This document shows, one piece after another, positions 1 to 8,657 of a DNA stretch of 64,000 nucleotides. Every line of letters starts with the position of its first letter. Positions within the stretch are counted from its first letter, which is position 1. The stretch is from Pseudomonas vanderleydeniana. GTDB taxonomy: Bacteria > Pseudomonadota > Gammaproteobacteria > Pseudomonadales > Pseudomonadaceae. The DNA is taken from the NCBI RefSeq assembly GCF_014268755.2, contig NZ_CP077093.1:2034001-2098000 (forward strand), read 5' to 3'. The notes under the pieces were generated by a model. It had not been told where the DNA came from and ran no database searches. It was given only the letters and a program-made list of their open reading frames with translations. A program made the translations under genes and the position numbers.

Positions 1-2
1 CT

Positions 3-875
3 GGCAGCGTCAAAAGCTACGACCTGACCAGCCAGGATCGCATCGTCCGTGGACGCATGCCGACCCTGGAAATGATCAACGAGCGTTTCGCCCGCTACAC
101 CCGTATCAGCATGTTCAACATGCTGCGTCGCTCCGCCGACGTGGCGGTGGGTGGGGTGCAGGTGATGAAGTTCGGCGAATACGTGCACTCGCTGTACGTG
201 CCGACCAGCCTCAACCTGGTCAAGATCAAGCCGTTGCGCGGCACCGCGCTGTTCATCCTCGACGCCAAGCTGGTGTTCAAGCTGGTGGACAACTTCTTCG
301 GTGGCGACGGGCGTCACGCCAAGATCGAAGGTCGTGAGTTCACCCCGACCGAGCTGCGCGTGGTGCGCATGGTGCTGGAGCAGGCCTTCATCGACCTGAA
401 GGAAGCCTGGCAGGCGATCATGGAAGTCAATTTCGAGTACATCAACTCGGAAGTGAACCCGGCGATGGCCAACATCGTCGGCCCGAGCGAGGCGGTGGTG
501 GTCTCCACCTTCCATATCGAACTCGACGGCGGCGGCGGCGACCTGCACGTGACCATGCCGTACTCGATGATCGAACCGGTGCGCGAGATGCTCGACGCCG
601 GTTTCCAGTCCGACCTCGACGACCAGGACGAGCGCTGGGTCAAGGCCCTGCGCGAAGACGTGCTGGACGTGGCCGTGCCGCTCAGCGCCACCGTGGCCCG
701 CCGTCAACTGCGCCTGCGGGACATCCTGCACATGCAGCCGGGTGACGTGATTCCGGTGGAGCTGCCGGAAGACATGATCATGCGTGCCAATGGCGTGCCG
801 TCGTTCAAGGTCAAGCTCGGTTCCCACAAGGGCAACCTGGCATTGCAAGTGATTGAGCCGATCGAGCGCCGTTGA
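3..875 (+). CDS. fliM: Flagellar motor switch protein FliM (5' end outside window)
   Basis: C-ring switch protein that binds phosphorylated CheY and, with FliG and FliN, sets the direction of rotation at the cytoplasmic face of the motor. The reading frame is open from base 3, before the first internal Met at 57, and the upstream residues (SYDLTSQD, then RGRMPTLE) are FliM sequence, so the gene begins upstream and the Met at 57 is not its start. About 290 residues are visible. The middle domain (ERFARYTRISMFNMLRR onward) is followed by a C-terminal SpoA-type domain ending in ALQVIEPIERR. The N-terminal CheY-binding peptide is off the window. fliN follows after 53 bases. Confidence 0.97.
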   Translation, partial: GSVKSYDLTSQDRIVRGRMPTLEMINERFARYTRISMFNMLRRSADVAVGGVQVMKFGEYVHSLYVPTSLNLVKIKPLRGTALFILDAKLVFKLVDNFFGGDGRHAKIEGREFTPTELRVVRMVLEQAFIDLKEAWQAIMEVNFEYINSEVNPAMANIVGPSEAVVVSTFHIELDGGGGDLHVTMPYSMIEPVREMLDAGFQSDLDDQDERWVKALREDVLDVAVPLSATVARRQLRLRDILHMQPGDVIPVELPEDMIMRANGVPSFKVKLGSHKGNLALQVIEPIERR

Positions 876-887
876 GCGCTCGATCGG
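858..887 (+). other. Perfect 12-bp stem-loop over the fliM stop codon
   Basis: CCGATCGAGCGC (858-869) is exactly complementary in reverse to GCGCTCGATCGG (876-887), with a 6-base loop that contains the fliM TGA. No T-run follows, so it does not look like a simple intrinsic terminator. It may protect mRNA ends or tune fliM versus fliN expression. Confidence 0.6.
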
Positions 888-928
888 CATGTACCGTTAA
901 CTGGGTTTCTGCCCGCCGAGGATGACTG

Positions 929-1384
929 ATGGCTGACGAACACGATATGAACGACCAGGCCCTGGCTGACGAATGGGCAGCCGCCCTGGAAGAGTCCGGC
1001 GAATCCGGCCAGGCCGATATCGACGCCTTGCTGGCTGCCGATGCGGCGACCGCCCCGGGCAACCGCCTGCCGATGGAAGAGTTCGGCAGTGTGCCGAAGA
1101 GCCACGAGCCGGTGACGCTCGATGGGCCGAACCTGGACGTGATCCTGGATATCCCGGTGTCGATTTCCATGGAGGTCGGCAGCACCGATATCAACATCCG
1201 CAACCTGCTGCAATTGAACCAGGGGTCGGTGATCGAGCTGGACCGCCTGGCCGGGGAGCCGCTGGACGTACTGGTCAACGGTACGCTGATCGCCCACGGT
1301 GAAGTGGTGGTGGTGAACGAGAAGTTCGGTATCCGTCTGACCGACGTGATCAGCCCGAGCGAACGTATCAAGAAGCTGCGCTGA
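929..1384 (+). CDS. fliN: Flagellar motor switch protein FliN
   Basis: Lowest component of the flagellar C-ring, which docks export-apparatus cargo and contributes to switching. The product has 151 residues. Residues 1-65 are an acidic, low-complexity leader of the kind usual in Pseudomonas. Residues about 69-143 form the SpoA domain, with the characteristic LDVILDIPVSISMEVG start and the FGIRLTDVISPSERI end. The stop codon touches the fliO start (TGAATG), which indicates tight translational coupling in the fliMNOPQR-flhB run. Confidence 0.97.
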   Translation: MADEHDMNDQALADEWAAALEESGESGQADIDALLAADAATAPGNRLPMEEFGSVPKSHEPVTLDGPNLDVILDIPVSISMEVGSTDINIRNLLQLNQGSVIELDRLAGEPLDVLVNGTLIAHGEVVVVNEKFGIRLTDVISPSERIKKLR

Positions 1385-1834
1385 ATGAACAGGCTTCTCG
1401 GCACTCTGCTGTTGCTGCCTGTCACTGCGCTGGCGGCCGAGCCCGTGGCTACGGCGACTACAGCCACGGCCACGGCGGCGGTTGCACCGACGGTCGTTGG
1501 CGGGATGGCCGGGCAATTGACGCAGCTGGTGCTGGGCTTGTTGCTGGTGCTGGGCGTGATCTTCGCGCTCGCCTGGATGGTGCGCCGTGTGCAGCAGGCG
1601 GGGCCGGCAGGCAAGGGGCAGGTGATCGATATCATCGGTTCCCGGGCGCTCGGGCCGCGTGACCGGCTGGTGCTGGTGCAGGTCGGCAAGGAGCAGATCC
1701 TGCTGGGGCTGACGCCAGGCACGATCACTCCTCTGCACGTGCTCAAGGAGCCGGTGGAAACACCGAATGGCGAGCCGGCGACGCCGGAGTTCGCTCAACG
1801 GTTGATGGAATTGCTGGGTAAGGACAAGAAGTGA
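1385..1834 (+). CDS. fliO: Flagellar biosynthesis protein FliO
   Basis: Small membrane protein that helps assemble the FliP ring of the flagellar type III export gate. The product has 149 residues. It has an N-terminal hydrophobic leader (residues 1-18, ending ALAAEP), an Ala/Thr-rich linker, one transmembrane helix at about 48-66, and a cytoplasmic domain with the FliO-typical [17 protein letters not shown] segment. It starts one base after the fliN stop and its stop overlaps the fliP start (TGATG). FliO is poorly conserved, so the call rests on position and this segment together. Confidence 0.93.
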   Translation: MNRLLGTLLLLPVTALAAEPVATATTATATAAVAPTVVGGMAGQLTQLVLGLLLVLGVIFALAWMVRRVQQAGPAGKGQVIDIIGSRALGPRDRLVLVQVGKEQILLGLTPGTITPLHVLKEPVETPNGEPATPEFAQRLMELLGKDKK

Positions 1835-2586
1835 TGGTTGCGTTGCGTTTCATCCTGACCCTGGCACTGGTGCTCGCCACGCCACTGGCGTTCGGCGCCG
1901 ATCCGCTGTCGATTCCGGCGGTCACCCTCGGTACGGGAGCCAACGGCCAGCAGGAGTACTCGGTCAGCCTGCAGATCCTGCTGATCATGACGGCGCTGAG
2001 CTTCATTCCGGCGTTCGTCATCCTGATGACCAGCTTCACCCGGATCATCATCGTCTTCTCGATCCTGCGCCAGGCCCTGGGCCTGCAGCAGACGCCCTCG
2101 AACCAGATCCTTACCGGCATGGCGCTGTTCCTGACCCTGTTCGTCATGGCGCCGGTGTTCGACAAGGTCAACCAGCAGGCCCTGCAGCCCTATCTCGCCG
2201 AGAAGATGACGGCCCAGGATGCGGTGCTCAAGGCCCAGGGGCCGCTCAAGGACTTCATGCTGGCGCAGACCCGCAGCAGTGACCTGGAGTTGTTCATGCG
2301 GCTGTCCAAGCGGACCGACATCGCTTCGCCCGACCAGGCGCCGCTGACCATCATCGTGCCGGCCTTCGTCACCTCCGAGCTGAAGACCGCTTTCCAGATC
2401 GGCTTCATGATCTTCATTCCGTTCCTGATCATCGACCTGGTGGTCGCCAGTGTGTTGATGGCCATGGGTATGATGATGCTGTCGCCACTGATCATTTCCC
2501 TGCCGTTCAAGATCATGCTGTTCGTGCTGGTGGATGGCTGGGCGCTGATCATCGGCACCCTGGCCAGCAGTTTTGGTGGTGTCTAG
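1834..2586 (+). CDS. fliP: Flagellar export gate protein FliP
   Basis: Core subunit of the FliP5Q4R1 export gate in the inner membrane. The product is 250 residues from the ATG at 1834. A GTG three bases earlier would add one residue, but the ATG overlapping the fliO stop as TGATG is the more usual coupling. There is a cleavable signal-like leader (about residues 1-22), then four membrane helices. The conserved blocks [18 protein letters not shown] and [27 protein letters not shown] are unmistakable. The gene is full length for the family. Confidence 0.97.
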   Translation: MVALRFILTLALVLATPLAFGADPLSIPAVTLGTGANGQQEYSVSLQILLIMTALSFIPAFVILMTSFTRIIIVFSILRQALGLQQTPSNQILTGMALFLTLFVMAPVFDKVNQQALQPYLAEKMTAQDAVLKAQGPLKDFMLAQTRSSDLELFMRLSKRTDIASPDQAPLTIIVPAFVTSELKTAFQIGFMIFIPFLIIDLVVASVLMAMGMMMLSPLIISLPFKIMLFVLVDGWALIIGTLASSFGGV

Positions 2587-2607
2587 ATTTCTCACGGGTA
2601 GCGCGCC

Positions 2608-2877
2608 ATGACGCCAGAAGTAGCAATTGATATTTTCCGCGATGCCCTCTGGCTGACCACGCTGATGGTTTCGGTGCTGGTGGTGCCGAGCCTGATCGTC
2701 GGCCTGATCGTGGCGATGTTCCAGGCCGCCACGCAGATCAACGAACAGACCCTGGGCTTCCTGCCGCGCCTGCTGGTGATGCTGATCACCCTGATCGTGG
2801 CCGGTCCGTGGCTGGTGCAGAAGTTCATGGAGTACATCCAGTCGCTCTACGGCAGCATTCCGCAGGTCATCGGCTGA
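2608..2877 (+). CDS. fliQ: Flagellar export gate protein FliQ
   Basis: Two-helix gate subunit that packs around FliP in the flagellar type III export gate. The product has 89 residues, the normal length. The first hydrophobic segment is near residues 17-38 and the second near 50-72, with the family motif FQAATQINEQTLGFLPR between them. It lies 21 bases after fliP and one base before fliR. Confidence 0.97.
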   Translation: MTPEVAIDIFRDALWLTTLMVSVLVVPSLIVGLIVAMFQAATQINEQTLGFLPRLLVMLITLIVAGPWLVQKFMEYIQSLYGSIPQVIG

Positions 2878-2878
2878 C

Positions 2879-3661
2879 ATGTCGCTGCTCGCGCTGACCG
2901 ATACGCAGATCAGCTCCTGGGTCGCGAGCTTCATGTTGCCGCTGTTCCGGGTCGGGGCGGTACTGATGACCATGCCGGTGTTCGGTACCACCCTGGTGTC
3001 GCGGCGTATCCGCATGTATTTCATCCTGGCCATCACCGTGGTGATCGCGCCGGGCCTGCCGCCGATGCCCGAGGTTCATCCGCTGGACCTCAGCGGGCTG
3101 ATGCTGATCGTCGAGCAGATCATCATCGGCGCCTTGCTCGGCTTTTCCCTGCAGTTGTTCTTCCAGGCCTTCGTGGTGGCCGGGCAGATCGTGGCGATCC
3201 AGATGGGCATGGGGTTCGCCTCGATGGTCGACCCGGTCAACGGTGTTTCGACCGCCGTGATCGGGCAATTCTTCACCATGCTGGTGACCCTGATGTTCCT
3301 TGGGATGAACGGGCATCTGGTGGTGTTCGAGGTGCTGACCGAAAGCTTCACCACCCTGCCGGTCGGCAGCGGCCTGTCGACCACGGATTTCTGGGAGATC
3401 GCCGGCAAGCTGGGTTGGGTGCTCGCTGCCGCGCTGATGCTGGTGTTGCCGGCGATCACCGCGTTGCTGGTGGTCAACGTCGCGTTCGGCATCATGACTC
3501 GTGCCGCGCCGCAGCTGAACATCTTCTCCATCGGTTTCCCGCTGACCCTGGCGCTGGGGATGTTGATCCTCTGGGTCAGTCTCGGGGATATTCTCAATCA
3601 GTATCAACCGCTGGTCGTCGAGGCCTTGCAGTTTTTACGTGAACTGGCACGGGCGCGCTGA
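2879..3661 (+). CDS. fliR: Flagellar export gate protein FliR
   Basis: Single-copy subunit that closes the FliPQR gate and contacts FlhB. The product has 260 residues and about six hydrophobic segments. Family signatures include FRVGAVLMTMPVFGTTLVSRRIR near the N-terminus, the QMGMGFASMVDPVNG block in the middle, and the APQLNIFSIGFPLTL block towards the C-terminus. flhB starts two bases after the stop codon. Confidence 0.97.
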   Translation: MSLLALTDTQISSWVASFMLPLFRVGAVLMTMPVFGTTLVSRRIRMYFILAITVVIAPGLPPMPEVHPLDLSGLMLIVEQIIIGALLGFSLQLFFQAFVVAGQIVAIQMGMGFASMVDPVNGVSTAVIGQFFTMLVTLMFLGMNGHLVVFEVLTESFTTLPVGSGLSTTDFWEIAGKLGWVLAAALMLVLPAITALLVVNVAFGIMTRAAPQLNIFSIGFPLTLALGMLILWVSLGDILNQYQPLVVEALQFLRELARAR

Positions 3662-3663
3662 GC

Positions 3664-4803
3664 ATGGCAGAGAGCGAGAGTGGTCAGGACAAGACAGAGG
3701 AGCCCACGGAGAAACGCAAGAAGGACTCCCGGGAAAAAGGCGAGATCGCCCGCTCCAAGGAGCTCAATACACTCGCGGTGATGCTGGCCGGGGCGGCCGG
3801 GCTGCTGATCTTCGGTGGCAAGCTGGCCCAGGAAATGGCCGAGCTGATGCGCCTGAACTTCACCCTGACCCGCGAAGTGGTGCTCGACCAGCGCTACATG
3901 TCGATCTTCCTGCTGCAGTCGGGCAAGCTGGCGATCCTGGCGGTGCAGCCGATTCTCCTGACCCTGCTGGTCGCCGCCTTCGTCGGCCCGATTTCCCTGG
4001 GCGGCTGGTTGTTCGCCGCAGGCAGCCTGGCGCCCAAGTTCAGCCGGATGAACCCTCTGTCCGGTCTCAAGCGGATGTTCTCGACCAAGGCCCTGGTTGA
4101 ATTGCTCAAGGCCATGGCGAAATTCTTCATCGTCCTGTTGGTGGCGCTGGCGGTGCTGTCGTCGGATATCGACGATCTTGTACGGATCGCCCATGAACCT
4201 CTGGAGATGGCGATCATCCACAGCCTGCAACTGGTGGGCTGGAGTGCCTTGTGGATGTCCTTGGGGCTGCTGCTGATCGCGGCGGTGGACGTGCCGGTGC
4301 AGTTGTGGGAAAGCCACAAGAAACTGCTGATGACCAAGCAGGAAGTGCGCGACGAGTACAAGGATCAGGAGGGGCGTCCCGAGGTCAAGCAGCGGATTCG
4401 CCAGTTGCAGCGGGAAATGTCCCAGCGCCGGATGATGGCGGCGATTCCCGAGGCCGACGTGGTCATCACCAACCCGACCCACTATGCGGTCGCGCTCAAG
4501 TACGACTCGGAGAAGGGTGGGGCGCCGATCCTGCTGGCCAAGGGTAACGACTTCATTGCCCTGAAAATCCGCGAAATCGCCGTCGAGCACGACATCATGC
4601 TGCTCGAGTCGCCGGCCCTGGCGCGTTCGATCTACTACTCCACCGAACTGGAACAGGAGATTCCGGCGGGGCTCTACCTGGCGGTGGCGCAGGTGCTGGC
4701 CTATGTCTACCAGATCCGCCAGTTCCGTGCCGGCAAGGGCCGCCGGCCGGATCCGCTCAAGGACGACCTGCCGATTCCGCCGGACCTGCGCCGCGATTCC
4801 TGA
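3664..4803 (+). CDS. flhB: Flagellar export switch protein FlhB
   Basis: Inner-membrane export protein that switches substrate class from rod/hook to filament when its cytoplasmic domain self-cleaves. The product has 379 residues. A charged N-terminus (KTEEPTEKRKKDSREKGE) is followed by four membrane helices and a cytoplasmic domain. The autocleavage motif NPTH is at residues 270-273, in the context ITNPTHYAVALKY, and appears intact. It ends the fliM-flhB run. A 263-base gap with a REP pair and a sigma-54-like site separates it from flhA. A second, stand-alone copy of the C-domain lies at 25091-25420. Confidence 0.98.
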   Translation: MAESESGQDKTEEPTEKRKKDSREKGEIARSKELNTLAVMLAGAAGLLIFGGKLAQEMAELMRLNFTLTREVVLDQRYMSIFLLQSGKLAILAVQPILLTLLVAAFVGPISLGGWLFAAGSLAPKFSRMNPLSGLKRMFSTKALVELLKAMAKFFIVLLVALAVLSSDIDDLVRIAHEPLEMAIIHSLQLVGWSALWMSLGLLLIAAVDVPVQLWESHKKLLMTKQEVRDEYKDQEGRPEVKQRIRQLQREMSQRRMMAAIPEADVVITNPTHYAVALKYDSEKGGAPILLAKGNDFIALKIREIAVEHDIMLLESPALARSIYYSTELEQEIPAGLYLAVAQVLAYVYQIRQFRAGKGRRPDPLKDDLPIPPDLRRDS

Positions 4804-4840
4804 TTCATGCCGGTTTTTGGGTGGTTGGGGTAGGGCGCAG

Positions 4841-4943
4841 GGGCCACTTCGCGGATAAATCCGGCTCCCACAGTAGGGTGGTGACCGCAGATTTTGTGGC
4901 CGCTGCTGAACTTTGTGGGAGCCGGATTCATCCGCGAAGAGGC
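4841..4943. repeat. REP-type inverted pair, family A
   Basis: GGCCACTTCGCGGATAAATC at 4842 onward reads into CGGCTCCCACA, and the reverse complement returns at 4914-4943 as TGTGGGAGCCGGATTCATCC followed by GCGAAGAGGCC. About 41 bases separate the arms. The same unit recurs at 42451-42530 and 62935-63044. The TTCGCGGAT(A/G)AATCCGGCTCCCAC unit is the well-known kind of Pseudomonas REP sequence. Confidence 0.85.
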
Positions 4944-4988
4944 CCTCCAACCTGGCGCATACCCGCATTTTCAACGTCTTCGTCATAG

Positions 4989-5005
4989 TTGGAGAGCTTC
5001 TTGCA
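4989..5005 (+). promoter_or_regulatory. Possible sigma-54 promoter for flhA
   Basis: TTGGAGAGCTTCTTGCA has GG and GC dinucleotides with the exact 10-base spacing of the -24/-12 consensus (TTGGCACG-N4-TTGCW), and both TTGG and TTGCA are kept. It sits 61 bases before the flhA start. RpoN/FleQ control of flhA is established in P. aeruginosa; for this site it is inference. Confidence 0.55.
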
Positions 5006-5066
5006 GAGGCTGCTCCAGGACGCCTGCTGGCGTCAAAAGTTTGCTTCAAGGTGACGAGGAAAACCG

Positions 5067-7196
5067 GTGGATCGCACTCAACTGATCAACACTGCCCGCA
5101 GTAACCTGGCCGGTCTCGGCCGGGGCAACCTGGGTGTGCCGCTGTTGCTGCTGGTCATGCTGGCGATGATGATGTTGCCGGTGCCGGCTTTCCTGCTGGA
5201 CGTGTTCTTCACCTTCAACATCGCCCTGTCGATCGTCGTCCTGCTGGTGTGTGTCTACGCGTTGCGGCCGCTGGATTTTGCCGTGTTCCCGACCATCCTG
5301 CTGGTCGCCACACTATTGCGCCTGGCCCTGAACGTGGCGTCGACCCGGGTGGTCATGCTTCACGGCCAGGAAGGCCATGCCGCCGCCGGCAAGGTGATCC
5401 AGGCCTTCGGTGAGGTGGTGATCGGTGGCAACTACGTGGTCGGTATCGTGGTGTTCGCGATCCTGATGATCATCAACTTCGTCGTGGTGACCAAGGGCGC
5501 CGGGCGGATTTCCGAGGTGAGCGCGCGTTTCACCCTCGATGCGATGCCCGGCAAGCAGATGGCGATCGACGCCGACCTCAACGCCGGCCTGATCGACCAG
5601 GCCCAGGCCAAGGCGCGCCGTGCCGAAGTGGCACAGGAAGCCGAGTTCTACGGTTCGATGGACGGTGCCAGCAAATTCGTCCGTGGTGACGCCATTGCCG
5701 GCCTGCTGATTCTGTTCATCAACCTGATCGGTGGCATGGCGGTCGGTATCTTCCAGCACAACATGACGTTTGCCGATGCCGGCAAGGTCTACGCGCTGCT
5801 GACCATCGGTGACGGTTTAGTGGCGCAATTGCCATCACTGTTGTTATCCACAGCTGCGGCGATCATGGTGACCCGTGCTTCCGGTTCGGAAGACATGGGC
5901 AAGCAGATCAATCGGCAGATGTTCGCCTCACCCAAGGCCCTGGCCGTGGCTGCCGGCCTGATGGCGGTGATGGGCCTGGTGCCGGGCATGCCGCACATTT
6001 CCTTCCTGAGCCTTGCGCTGTTGGCCGGCGGTGCCGCCTACCTGGTCTGGAAGAAGCAGAATGTCGCCAAGGTCCAGGCCCTGGCCGAGGTCCAGCGCCA
6101 GCAGGATCTGCTGCCGTCGCCGGCCCGCGCCATGGAAACCAAGGAATTGGGATGGGATGACGTGACTCCGATCGACATGATCGGCCTCGAAGTCGGCTAC
6201 CGCCTGATTCCATTGGTGGACCGCAACCAGGGCGGGCAGTTGCTGGCGCGGATCAAGGGTGTGCGCAAGAAACTGTCCCAGGATCTGGGCTTCCTGATGC
6301 CGACCGTGCATATTCGTGACAACCTCGATCTGGCGCCCAGCGCCTATCGCCTGACCCTGATGGGTGTGATCCTGGCCGAGGCCGAGATCTATCCCGATCG
6401 CGAGCTGGCGATCAACCCGGGTCAGGTCTACGGCACCCTCAACGGCATCACCGCCAAGGACCCGGCTTTCGGCCTCGAAGCGGTGTGGATCGAGATCAGC
6501 CAGCGCTCCCAGGCGCAGTCGTTGGGCTACACCGTGGTCGATGCCAGCACCGTGGTCGCGACACACCTCAACCAGATCCTGTACAAGCATTCCAGCGAAC
6601 TGATCGGCCACGAGGAAGTGCAGCAGCTCATGCAGCTGTTGGCCAAGGGCTCGCCGAAGCTGGCCGAGGAGCTGGTACCGGGCATCGTTTCCCTGTCGCA
6701 TCTGCTCAAGGTGCTGCAAGCGCTGCTCGCCGAGCACGTTCCGGTGCGCGATATCCGGACCATTGCCGAAGCCATCGCCAACAATGCCTCCAAGAGTCAA
6801 GATACTGCCGCTTTGGTTGCCGCCGTACGTGTCGGATTGTCCCGTGCAATCGTCCAAAGCATTGTAGGGCTTGACTCCGAGCTGCCTGTGATCACCTTGG
6901 AGCCAAGGTTGGAACAAATATTGCTCAATAGTCTGCAGAAGGCCGGACAAGGCTCGGAAGAAGGCGTTCTGCTGGAACCGAGCATGGCTGAAAAGCTCCA
7001 GCGTTCACTGATTGAAGCCGCCCAGCGTCAAGAGATGCAGGGGCAGCCGGTGATCCTGCTGGTAGCCGGTCCGGTTCGCGCGATGCTTTCGCGGTTCGGA
7101 CGCCTGGCGGTACCTAGCCTGCATGTGCTGGCTTACCAGGAAATTCCGGACAACAAGCAAGTCACCATCGTTGCGACAGTAGGGCCCAACGGCTGA
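5067..7196 (+). CDS. flhA: Flagellar export gate protein FlhA
   Basis: Large nonameric export-gate protein that couples proton flow to protein export and receives chaperone-substrate complexes. The product has 709 residues. The N-terminal half has about eight membrane helices and carries the FHIPEP-family signature around RLALNVASTRVVM and the cytoplasmic loop MPGKQMAIDADLNAG. The C-terminal half is the soluble docking domain. It is led by its own intergenic region, and flhF follows after 11 bases, consistent with a separate flhA-flhF-fleN-fliA transcript. Confidence 0.98.
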   Translation: MDRTQLINTARSNLAGLGRGNLGVPLLLLVMLAMMMLPVPAFLLDVFFTFNIALSIVVLLVCVYALRPLDFAVFPTILLVATLLRLALNVASTRVVMLHGQEGHAAAGKVIQAFGEVVIGGNYVVGIVVFAILMIINFVVVTKGAGRISEVSARFTLDAMPGKQMAIDADLNAGLIDQAQAKARRAEVAQEAEFYGSMDGASKFVRGDAIAGLLILFINLIGGMAVGIFQHNMTFADAGKVYALLTIGDGLVAQLPSLLLSTAAAIMVTRASGSEDMGKQINRQMFASPKALAVAAGLMAVMGLVPGMPHISFLSLALLAGGAAYLVWKKQNVAKVQALAEVQRQQDLLPSPARAMETKELGWDDVTPIDMIGLEVGYRLIPLVDRNQGGQLLARIKGVRKKLSQDLGFLMPTVHIRDNLDLAPSAYRLTLMGVILAEAEIYPDRELAINPGQVYGTLNGITAKDPAFGLEAVWIEISQRSQAQSLGYTVVDASTVVATHLNQILYKHSSELIGHEEVQQLMQLLAKGSPKLAEELVPGIVSLSHLLKVLQALLAEHVPVRDIRTIAEAIANNASKSQDTAALVAAVRVGLSRAIVQSIVGLDSELPVITLEPRLEQILLNSLQKAGQGSEEGVLLEPSMAEKLQRSLIEAAQRQEMQGQPVILLVAGPVRAMLSRFGRLAVPSLHVLAYQEIPDNKQVTIVATVGPNG

Positions 7197-7207
7197 GGTA
7201 GTGGGTT

Positions 7208-8536
7208 ATGCAAGTTAAGCGTTTTTTCGCCGCCGATATGCGTCAGGCCATGAAGCTGGTTCGTGACGAATTGGGCTCGGACGCGGCCATCATCGGCAAC
7301 CGCCGGATCGCTGGCGGTGTCGAGCTGACGGCTGCGTTGGACTACAAGCTCTCGGCCCTGGCACCACGGGTGCCGAACATGGAGCTTGAGGACGAGCTGC
7401 GCAAGACCCAGTCGCGTATCGTCACCGCCCAGGCCGAGCTGAGCCTGCGCAGTGAGGGTGAAAACGATGGCAATACCAATCGCCAGCTGTTCGCCGGCTT
7501 GCCGCTGACCGCGGCCGAGCCACTGATCGAACCGACCTTCGACGAACCTCGTCGTCCTGCCCCGGCCCCGGTTGCGGCGGCCCCGGCGGTGGACCAGCGG
7601 GTCTTCGACTCGATGCGCTCGGAACTCAACGGTCTGCGTGAACTGCTGGAAGTGCAGCTCGGCTCGCTGGCCTGGAACCAGTTGCAGGGTCGCCAGCCGG
7701 AGCAGGCCAACCTCTGGCGGCGCCTGCAGCGCATCGGCCTGTCCGGTCCGCTGTCGCGCGACCTGCTGGCGCTGATCACCGATATCCAGGAGCCTCGCCA
7801 GGCCTGGCGCATGCTGCTGGCGCACCTGGCCCGGATGATCGTCACCCCGGAGGTCGAACCGCTCGAAGAGGGTGGGGTGATTGCCATGGTCGGCCCGGCC
7901 GGCATGGGCAAGACCACCACGCTGGCCAAGCTGGCCGCGCGCTACGTGCTCAAGTACGGCGCACAGAACATTGCACTGGTCAGCATGGACAGCTTCCGCA
8001 TCGGTGCACAGGAACAGCTCAAGACGCTGGGGCGGATTCTCAACGTCTCGGTGACCCATGTCGATCCTGGTCAATCCCTGGCCCAGGCCCTCGATCCGCT
8101 GCTGCGCAAGCGCGTGGTGCTGATCGATACCGCTGGCCTGCAGGCCAGTGACCCGGCCTTGCGCATGCAGCTGGAAAGCCTGGCCGGCCGCGGGATCAAG
8201 GCGAAGAATTACCTGGTGCTGGCGACCACCAGCCAGAAGCAGGTGCTCACCGCCGCCTACCACAGCTACAAGCGCTGTGGCCTGGCCGGATGCATCCTGA
8301 CCAAGCTGGACGAGACGGCAAGCCTCGGCGAAGTGTTGAGCCTGGCCATCAGCCATGAACTGCCGGTGGCCTACCTGACCGATGGCCCACGCATCCCGGA
8401 CGATCTGCATTTGCCTCGTCGCCACCAGTTGGTGAGCCGCGCGGTCAGCGTGCAAATGCAGGAAGAACCCAGCGAAGAGGCCATGGCCGATATGTTCGCT
8501 GACATCTACCACAGCCCCTCCAAGCGAGTGGGGTGA
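7208..8536 (+). CDS. flhF: Flagellar placement GTPase FlhF
   Basis: SRP-family GTPase that marks the pole where the flagellum is built. The product has 442 residues. It has a short conserved N-terminal region (MQVKRFFAADMRQAMKLVRDE), a variable Ala/Pro-rich middle, then the NG domain. The P-loop GPAGMGKT is at about residues 229-236, DTAGLQ (G3-like) lies near 307, and the TKLDE guanine-specificity motif near 364. It acts together with FleN, encoded downstream; in between is a possible 34-residue ORF. Confidence 0.97.
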   Translation: MQVKRFFAADMRQAMKLVRDELGSDAAIIGNRRIAGGVELTAALDYKLSALAPRVPNMELEDELRKTQSRIVTAQAELSLRSEGENDGNTNRQLFAGLPLTAAEPLIEPTFDEPRRPAPAPVAAAPAVDQRVFDSMRSELNGLRELLEVQLGSLAWNQLQGRQPEQANLWRRLQRIGLSGPLSRDLLALITDIQEPRQAWRMLLAHLARMIVTPEVEPLEEGGVIAMVGPAGMGKTTTLAKLAARYVLKYGAQNIALVSMDSFRIGAQEQLKTLGRILNVSVTHVDPGQSLAQALDPLLRKRVVLIDTAGLQASDPALRMQLESLAGRGIKAKNYLVLATTSQKQVLTAAYHSYKRCGLAGCILTKLDETASLGEVLSLAISHELPVAYLTDGPRIPDDLHLPRRHQLVSRAVSVQMQEEPSEEAMADMFADIYHSPSKRVG

Positions 8537-8543
8537 GGTAACC

Positions 8544-8648
8544 ATGAAGACGTTGCAACGCATCTACATCGATGGTCTGCCAGGCATTAGTTTCCTTCGG
8601 GAGCGCGCAGCCAGTTATGTGGCCTTCCGTCTACGCGAGACAAGGTAA
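8544..8648 (+). CDS. Possible 34-residue small protein between flhF and fleN
   Basis: An ATG seven bases after the flhF stop opens a 34-codon frame (MKTLQRIYIDGLPGISFLRE, then ending FRLRETR) that stops nine bases before fleN. A clear ribosome site, GAGGT, lies six bases upstream of the ATG, and the frame fills almost the whole flhF-fleN gap. It is in frame with fleN but separated by TAA. The product is basic with no signal peptide or membrane helix. I do not recognise it. It could be a real small protein or a translational-coupling leader. Confidence 0.4.
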   Translation: MKTLQRIYIDGLPGISFLRERAASYVAFRLRETR

Positions 8649-8657
8649 GAAGAGAAC

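Noticed and set aside
4989..5066. Second sigma-54-like site TGGCGTCAAAAGTTTGCT near 5030
   Set aside because: GG-to-GC spacing is 12, not the required 10.
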